NCBI GenBank assembly: GCA_013203725.1
Contig: JABMPK010000069.1
Coordinates: forward strand, 1 to 11,060
Length of the DNA: 11,060 bases
DNA from: Candidatus Uhrbacteria bacterium
GTDB taxonomy: Bacteria; Patescibacteriota; Patescibacteriia; UBA9934; UBA11717
Direction of reading: 5' to 3'
Shown here piece after piece: positions 7,554 through 11,060 of the stretch (positions within the stretch are counted from its first letter, which is position 1; every line of letters starts with the position of its first letter). Position numbers and translations under genes: made by a program. The notes under the pieces were generated by a model. It saw only the letters and a list, made by a program, of their open reading frames with translations. It searched no databases and was not told the DNA's origin.

Positions 7554-8414
7554 TCAGATGAGCGCTTTGATCAGGCGATGCAGGAAGTCCCGCCACTTGC
7601 TTCCATGGATCTCCACGGCATCTTTGACGTCTTCCGTTGTGTGCACGGCACCGTTTGTGACGAAGAGGATCATCAGTCCACACACGTCTTTTTCGACTCT
7701 CCGCTGACGGGCGATCGACTCCATCGTGGGCTGCCCAGAGCAACCGACGGCCTTCGCGCCCTGTGCAGCGAAGGCTTTCTTTTGCTTGGGGTCTTCAATC
7801 GTCGAGCTCTTCCAGAAGGCATGAGCAACCTTCTGGACTGATGGCTCGACCGCCATGAGTACAGCGACCAGATATTCGTCTACGGTGTCTTCGAGGCTCG
7901 GATGCCCCTCTGCACCGACACTCGTCATCCGCTCACCGTTGTTCAGGAATTCGGTGGCCAACAGGATATCGCCGATCGTGATCTCCTCATCACAGCTGCC
8001 AACCAGGCTCGTGGTCACGATCCGACCAACACCGAGGTGCGTGAGCATGTCTGACATGAGCCGCACCATCCGACGTGTCTTGATCTCGTCTTCACCTTCG
8101 TAGAGGTGGATCCGACCAAGGATCGCGATGAACGGCTTCTTACCGATGAACCCGTACCGGAACTCGCGCTTGTGTCCCTTGATCTGGGGATAATCGCTAC
8201 CTTCCAGATCCTTGAACCCAGGGATCCTGAAGAACGGGATCACTACGGGCTCGTCGTCCCAAGGTAGCTCGGACTCCAGGCCCGCCGTGAAGATTACGGC
8301 CAGCCTCGGTACCTGAAATACCCGCTGCTGTCTGTCTTCACACATCCACATTACGCGCTTGGCAGCTGCCTGTCCTCGCGCCTCTGCACCAGGGAACAGT
8401 GTGTGTTCAGTCAT
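7554..8414 (-). CDS. Divergent purine nucleoside phosphorylase family protein
   Basis: Family members split purine nucleosides with phosphate into base and ribose-1-phosphate in nucleotide salvage. The 286-residue protein follows the fold of trimeric PNP: IPGF then GHKREFRYGFIGKKPF (79-95), GRIHLYEG (100-107; H103, Y105 and E106 match the ribose-site residues), VGRIVTTSLVGS (129-140, where classical PNP has the TNAAGG strand), IGDILLATEFLN (147-158), AVGCSGQPTMESIARQ (222-237, normally VGMST-PE--AR) and VTN (252-254, normally the base-binding Asn). The phosphate-loop GSG is not evident (FTAGLESEL, 42-50), so substrate choice or activity may differ. The start at 8414 is preferred over an upstream in-frame ATG at 8474 because AAGGAAGGA (8420-8428) lies five bases ahead and the upstream ATG overlaps the -35 region. 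It converges on uvrC and diverges from the NYN gene. Nucleosidase or inactive paralogue are alternatives. Confidence 0.78.
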   Translation of the reverse strand: MTEHTLFPGAEARGQAAAKRVMWMCEDRQQRVFQVPRLAVIFTAGLESELPWDDEPVVIPFFRIPGFKDLEGSDYPQIKGHKREFRYGFIGKKPFIAILGRIHLYEGEDEIKTRRMVRLMSDMLTHLGVGRIVTTSLVGSCDEEITIGDILLATEFLNNGERMTSVGAEGHPSLEDTVDEYLVAVLMAVEPSVQKVAHAFWKSSTIEDPKQKKAFAAQGAKAVGCSGQPTMESIARQRRVEKDVCGLMILFVTNGAVHTTEDVKDAVEIHGSKWRDFLHRLIKALI

Positions 8415-8461
8415 GCTTGTCCTTCCTTGTTGAAGCATTCGAAGCAAACTTACGTTAAAAC

Positions 8462-8474
8462 TGTCAAATGTCAA
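8462..8474 (-). promoter_or_regulatory. Tandem TTGACA boxes, probable -35 region of the PNP-like gene
   Basis: On the minus strand TTGACA occurs twice in 13 bases (8469-8474 and 8462-8467). Downstream candidates for the -10 are poor; TAAGTT (8447-8452) is 16 bases from the first box. The minus-strand 115-residue gene also uses TTGACAGT, unlike the plus-strand genes. The boxes lie about 15 bases from the promoter of the divergent NYN gene, so the two may interfere or share regulation. Confidence 0.5.
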
Positions 8475-8488
8475 TCATTTATCTCTCG

Positions 8489-8527
8489 ATACCCTTGCAC
8501 GCACATTTTTGGTAATATGGACTCATT
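8489..8527 (+). promoter_or_regulatory. Promoter of the NYN nuclease gene (twin of 9189-9227)
   Basis: ATACCC, then GCACATTT, then an extended -10 TGGTAATAT (-10 hexamer 8513-8518) followed by GGA. The distance from the -10 to the ATG (8528) predicts transcription starting only about three bases before the start codon, so translation would be practically leaderless. TTGCAC (8495-8500) is too close to be a normal -35. Together with the ATG, 34 of 42 positions match the promoter of the DUF2779 gene. Confidence 0.7.
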
Positions 8528-9073
8528 ATGTCAGAGAATGAAACTAAAAATGAAATTAATCTGGCCTACGTAGATGGTCAGAATCTTTATCTAGGCACTA
8601 CGCGACATGCGAGTAAATCTTGGACCATTGACCTTTTAAGGTTCAGGATTTATTTGAAGGAAAAGTATGGAGTTAAAAGAGCGTACTATTTCTTAGGGTT
8701 TGTAGATGAGAAGTATCAGGATCTATACAGTGAAATTCAAGAAGCTGGTTTTGTGCTGATTTTCAAACAGCATACCGCCGCCATGCTTGGAAAGAAGAAA
8801 GGAAACGTTGATACGGACATTGTGTTTCATATCATGAAGCGATTATACAAAGCTGAGGACTTCGATGGAGTTGTACTAGTTTCTGGTGATGGTGACTACA
8901 AAATATTGATAGACTTCTTATTGGAGGAAAACAAGCTCAAGAAGATTCTTTTCCCAAACAGGCAGTACGCTTCTTCGCTCTACAAGAAAATTGGATCGGA
9001 ATATTTTGACAACCTTGATAAGGACACTATTAAAAAGAAGATACAAAAAGAAAAGGGCTCCTTAGGCAGTTAG
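8528..9073 (+). CDS. NYN/LabA-like PIN-domain nuclease (DUF88 family)
   Basis: NYN domains are PIN-fold, metal-dependent nucleases thought to act mainly on RNA; related proteins include LabA of cyanobacteria and the MARF1 nuclease domain. This 181-residue protein is essentially one domain. The acidic residues of the active site are visible: D16 and N19 in AYVDGQNLYLG, D95 and D97 in KGNVDTDIVFHIM, and D121 and D123 in LVSGDGDY. A basic tail (KDTIKKKIQKEK, 165-176) may help bind nucleic acid. There is no signal peptide or membrane segment. The length is typical of single-domain family members and the catalytic set is complete, so it should be active. It has its own near-leaderless promoter, diverges from the PNP-like gene, and is followed after 154 bases by the DUF2779 nuclease gene under an almost identical promoter. 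Substrate and partner are unknown. Confidence 0.9.
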   Translation: MSENETKNEINLAYVDGQNLYLGTTRHASKSWTIDLLRFRIYLKEKYGVKRAYYFLGFVDEKYQDLYSEIQEAGFVLIFKQHTAAMLGKKKGNVDTDIVFHIMKRLYKAEDFDGVVLVSGDGDYKILIDFLLEENKLKKILFPNRQYASSLYKKIGSEYFDNLDKDTIKKKIQKEKGSLGS

Positions 9074-9188
9074 CCGTTCGGATCCCTTCTCGTATTGATA
9101 AGGGAAGTATGCAATATTATAAGCATGTTGTCAATAGCGAAGAAGTTATTGTTGAAAATGCTAAACGGCAAACATGATTTCTTTCAAA

Positions 9189-9227
9189 ATACCCTCGAAT
9201 GCACATTTCTGATAATATGGAAGCAAT
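9189..9227 (+). promoter_or_regulatory. Promoter of the DUF2779 nuclease gene (twin of 8489-8527)
   Basis: ATACCC, then GCACATTT, then an extended -10 TGATAATAT (-10 hexamer 9213-9218) followed by GGA, at exactly the same distance from the ATG (9228) as in the NYN promoter. Predicted transcription starts near 9225, again almost at the start codon and without a Shine-Dalgarno. The similarity fades upstream of ATACCC, though a loosely similar T-rich stretch (TNATTT) precedes both. Confidence 0.7.
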
Positions 9228-10712
9228 ATGCACATCACAAAAACCGATTATTTAGAGTACACATACTGTAAGAAGAATCTTTGGCTAAGAAAGCATAAGC
9301 CGGAGCTTTTTGTTGGAGTTGAACTTTCGGAGTTTGAGAAGAAGATTATTGAGGAGGGGAACATCGCGGACGAAGCTGCGCGAAATTTGTTTCCGGGCGG
9401 TACTTTGGTGGACATTGTTGGTATCAATGCTGTCATGTTCACGCAGAATATTCTTACTACCGACAATCTCACATTGTTTCAAGGGGCGTTTCTGTCTGAC
9501 GTGTTCTTTGTTCAGGCCGATATCGTGCGGTGGAACGAGGAGCTTGATGGATGGGAGCTGTACGAGGTAAAGGCGACTAATAGTGTAAAACGCATTGCGC
9601 CTCATCACCACGTAAACGATCTTGCTTTTCAGAAAATCGTGATTGAGAGTAGCGGGATCAGCGTCGTTAAGGCGGGAGTAGTTCATTTGGATAGTGAGTA
9701 TCGAAAAAGCGGAAAAACAAATTACAACGAATTGTTCGTAATCGAGGATCTGACTGAAGAAGTTGTGGGTGCAGAAGAAGTTGTCCGTGGTCAGATGGAA
9801 GACATTAAGACATACCTCGCCTCAAGCGAGGAGAAGGGTTGCGAGTGTTTGTATAGAGGACGCAACGCACAGTGCACGACTTTTACATATTCAAATCCGA
9901 ATGTACCTGAGTACTCTGTGCACGATATTAACCGTATTGGTGCGAGTAAGAAATTGTTTTTCGATTGGATAGATCGAGGGATATACACGATAGACGAGAT
10001 CGACAATCCTGATAAGTTGGATGCAACAAAGCGTGCGCAATACGATGCTTATACATCTGGTAAGCCGGTGATTGATCATGTTGCAATACGTGAGCAGCTC
10101 GCTGGACTCGTGTTCCCGCTACAGTTTTTTGACTACGAGGGATATTCGAGCGCGATTCCACGGTTCGATGGATTTGGTGCGTATGAGCAAGTTCCTTTTC
10201 AGTATTCGTTGCATACCTTGCATGAGGATGGTGAGTTGGAGCATCGAGAGTTCTTGATCACGGAGCCCGAGGGCGATCTCACGCTTCCGTTGATCGAGCG
10301 TATGTTGGAGGATTTCGACAAAAAGGGCTCTGTTATTTCTTGGTACAAGTCCTACGAATCGCAACGAAACACCAAGCTCGCCGAGCTTCATCCAGAGCAT
10401 GCAGACTTCTTGGAAGCAATGAACGATAGGATGTTTGATTTGTACGATATCTTTGCAAAGAACTTGTATGTAGACGCTGCATTCAAAGGAAGCGCGAGTA
10501 TAAAACGAGTATTGCCGGTGCTGGTACCCGAACTGACGTACAAGACACTTGGAATTCAGAAGGGCGATCAGGCGGTGGAGCGTTGGGAGAAGATGACGAA
10601 TGCTGATACGCCACAGGAAGAGAAAGACCAGATTGCAAAGGATCTACTTGAGTATTGCAAGCTGGATACGTTTGCAATGGTGGAGATTTATAGGTTTTTG
10701 AAGAAGTTGTAG
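9228..10712 (+). CDS. DUF2779-type dual nuclease: Cas4-like PD-(D/E)XK plus DEDD exonuclease
   Basis: This 494-residue protein has two predicted nuclease domains. The N-terminal part (1 to about 225) resembles Cas4/RecB-type nucleases: YCKKNLWLRKHKP with C14 at the start, the catalytic triad D98...E113-V-K115 (QADIVRW ... LYEVKAT), and three cysteines C205, C207 and C216 after it. One cysteine in front and three behind is the arrangement that holds an iron-sulfur cluster in Cas4. The C-terminal part (about 295-494) is an RNase H-fold 3'-5' exonuclease of the DEDD type: FFDYEGY (D302, E304), FQYSLHTL, SWYKSYE (383 onwards, a divergent second motif) and EYCKLDTFAMVEIY (D480). The architecture matches the DUF2779 family as I know it; its cellular role is not established. 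The TAG stop overlaps a possible GTG start of the next frame. A role in DNA repair, recombination or defence is plausible, but nothing here decides which. Confidence 0.88.
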   Translation: MHITKTDYLEYTYCKKNLWLRKHKPELFVGVELSEFEKKIIEEGNIADEAARNLFPGGTLVDIVGINAVMFTQNILTTDNLTLFQGAFLSDVFFVQADIVRWNEELDGWELYEVKATNSVKRIAPHHHVNDLAFQKIVIESSGISVVKAGVVHLDSEYRKSGKTNYNELFVIEDLTEEVVGAEEVVRGQMEDIKTYLASSEEKGCECLYRGRNAQCTTFTYSNPNVPEYSVHDINRIGASKKLFFDWIDRGIYTIDEIDNPDKLDATKRAQYDAYTSGKPVIDHVAIREQLAGLVFPLQFFDYEGYSSAIPRFDGFGAYEQVPFQYSLHTLHEDGELEHREFLITEPEGDLTLPLIERMLEDFDKKGSVISWYKSYESQRNTKLAELHPEHADFLEAMNDRMFDLYDIFAKNLYVDAAFKGSASIKRVLPVLVPELTYKTLGIQKGDQAVERWEKMTNADTPQEEKDQIAKDLLEYCKLDTFAMVEIYRFLKKL

Positions 10713-10729
10713 TGTTGATCGCGCCTAGT

Positions 10730-11060
10730 ATGAAGCTGACTTTTGTTGAGGACAAGGAGTATGACTCGCAATTCGCAGAGTCGTTGGAAGAAAGAGAGGG
10801 GCTTGATATTGCGTACGATCGTGACGTGGAGCCGATAGCTCGGGCAATAGAGGGGTATCAAAAGTCGTGGGATAGTATCAACGATGATTTTTCGCGTTAC
10901 GTTGAGGACGTTACCGGGCATCCGTGGGCTCACGAGGAATACGAGTGTGTCGTGTCGCCGGTCCACCAAGGCATATCGAACTGGAATGGGAGTAAGCGTA
11001 TTGTGCGTTGGTGCAAAGATGATCCGTTGAAGATGAGACATATCACGGCACATGAGCTTA
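10730..11060 (+). CDS. Unrecognised protein, possible zinc metallopeptidase (3' partial)
   Basis: The frame is open from ATG 10730 to the window edge (110 codons) and ends on HITAHEL, with His108-Glu109 placed as the start of an HExxH zinc-protease motif; the second His would lie beyond the edge. The visible part is acidic and soluble, with LEEREGLDIAYDRDVEPIARAIEGYQKSW, a central VTGHPWAHEEYECVVSP and GSKRIVRW. A helix-rich N-terminus leading to an HExxH helix is reminiscent of predicted Zn-dependent proteases of the DUF2268 kind, but the match is loose. GTG 10712 and TTG 10715 are in frame and would overlap or abut the DUF2779 stop; no Shine-Dalgarno decides between them, and no separate promoter is apparent. 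Codon use agrees with the gene before it. Co-transcription with the DUF2779 gene is likely. Confidence 0.65.
   Translation, partial: MKLTFVEDKEYDSQFAESLEEREGLDIAYDRDVEPIARAIEGYQKSWDSINDDFSRYVEDVTGHPWAHEEYECVVSPVHQGISNWNGSKRIVRWCKDDPLKMRHITAHEL

Noticed and set aside
7215..7841. 208-codon plus-strand open frame spanning the end of uvrC and the PNP-like gene
   Set aside because: It overlaps conserved UvrC in another frame, passes through the bidirectional terminator and is antisense to PNP-family motifs; its Arg-rich composition is typical of a shadow frame.
9083..9105. Hairpin TCCCTT/AAGGGA after the NYN gene as a terminator
   Set aside because: The stem is only six base pairs, the loop is 11 bases and no T-run follows; it may slow polymerase but cannot be called a terminator.
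9124..9264. Small open frame of about 46 codons (MLSIAKKLLL...) between the NYN and DUF2779 genes
   Set aside because: It has no Shine-Dalgarno, runs over the DUF2779 promoter and start, and looks like a chance frame in A/T-rich DNA.

Overview
The window reads like a piece of a Candidate Phyla Radiation (Patescibacteria, probably Parcubacteria-like) genome. The main evidence is the C-terminal domain of the large surface protein at 1393-5220, of a kind I associate with secreted CPR proteins. Supporting signs are a short UvrC without its usual C-terminal helix-hairpin-helix region and plus-strand genes whose extended -10 promoters sit almost on the start codon. TGA ends two of the genes and TAG or TAA the others, so the code is the standard bacterial one and not the TGA-to-glycine code of Gracilibacteria. 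The taxonomic call is an inference from domain style, not from a search.

Layout. Positions 1-1311 hold the C-terminal half of UvrA, closed by an intrinsic terminator. Positions 1393-5220 encode a 1275-residue exported, repeat-rich surface protein. Positions 5217-5613 form a gene-free island packed with palindromic repeats: a 51-bp direct repeat in two copies, a third related palindrome, a MITE-like element, an AT-rich inverted repeat and back-to-back terminators. Positions 5621-5968 (minus) encode an unrecognised 115-residue protein. Another MITE-like palindromic element, with a perfect 26-bp palindrome nested in it, lies at 6030-6144 just in front of uvrC (6157-7512). A shared bidirectional terminator separates uvrC from a convergent, divergent-sequence member of the purine nucleoside phosphorylase family (7554-8414, minus). 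Then come three plus-strand genes: a NYN/LabA-type PIN nuclease (8528-9073), a DUF2779-type protein joining a Cas4-like PD-(D/E)XK nuclease to a DEDD exonuclease (9228-10712), and the start of a protein reaching His-Glu of a possible HExxH metallopeptidase motif as the window ends (10730-11060).

How the genes relate. UvrA and UvrC belong to the same nucleotide-excision repair machine but are separated here by the surface protein, the repeat island and the minus-strand gene, each with its own terminator. The NYN gene and the DUF2779 gene are separate transcription units by appearance, yet their promoters are near-copies of one another (34 of 42 positions identical from the ATACCC box through the ATG). 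That suggests co-regulation, or an ancestral duplication, of two nuclease genes. The DUF2779 gene and the last partial gene are close enough to be co-transcribed.

Two styles of expression are visible. The plus-strand surface-protein, NYN and DUF2779 genes have extended -10 boxes, very short or nearly absent leaders and no Shine-Dalgarno. The two minus-strand genes have TTGACA -35 boxes and strong purine-rich Shine-Dalgarno sequences.

The best candidates for something undescribed are the twin-promoter nuclease pair at 8489-11060, the stacked palindrome island after the surface protein, and the nested palindrome element that forms the uvrC leader.
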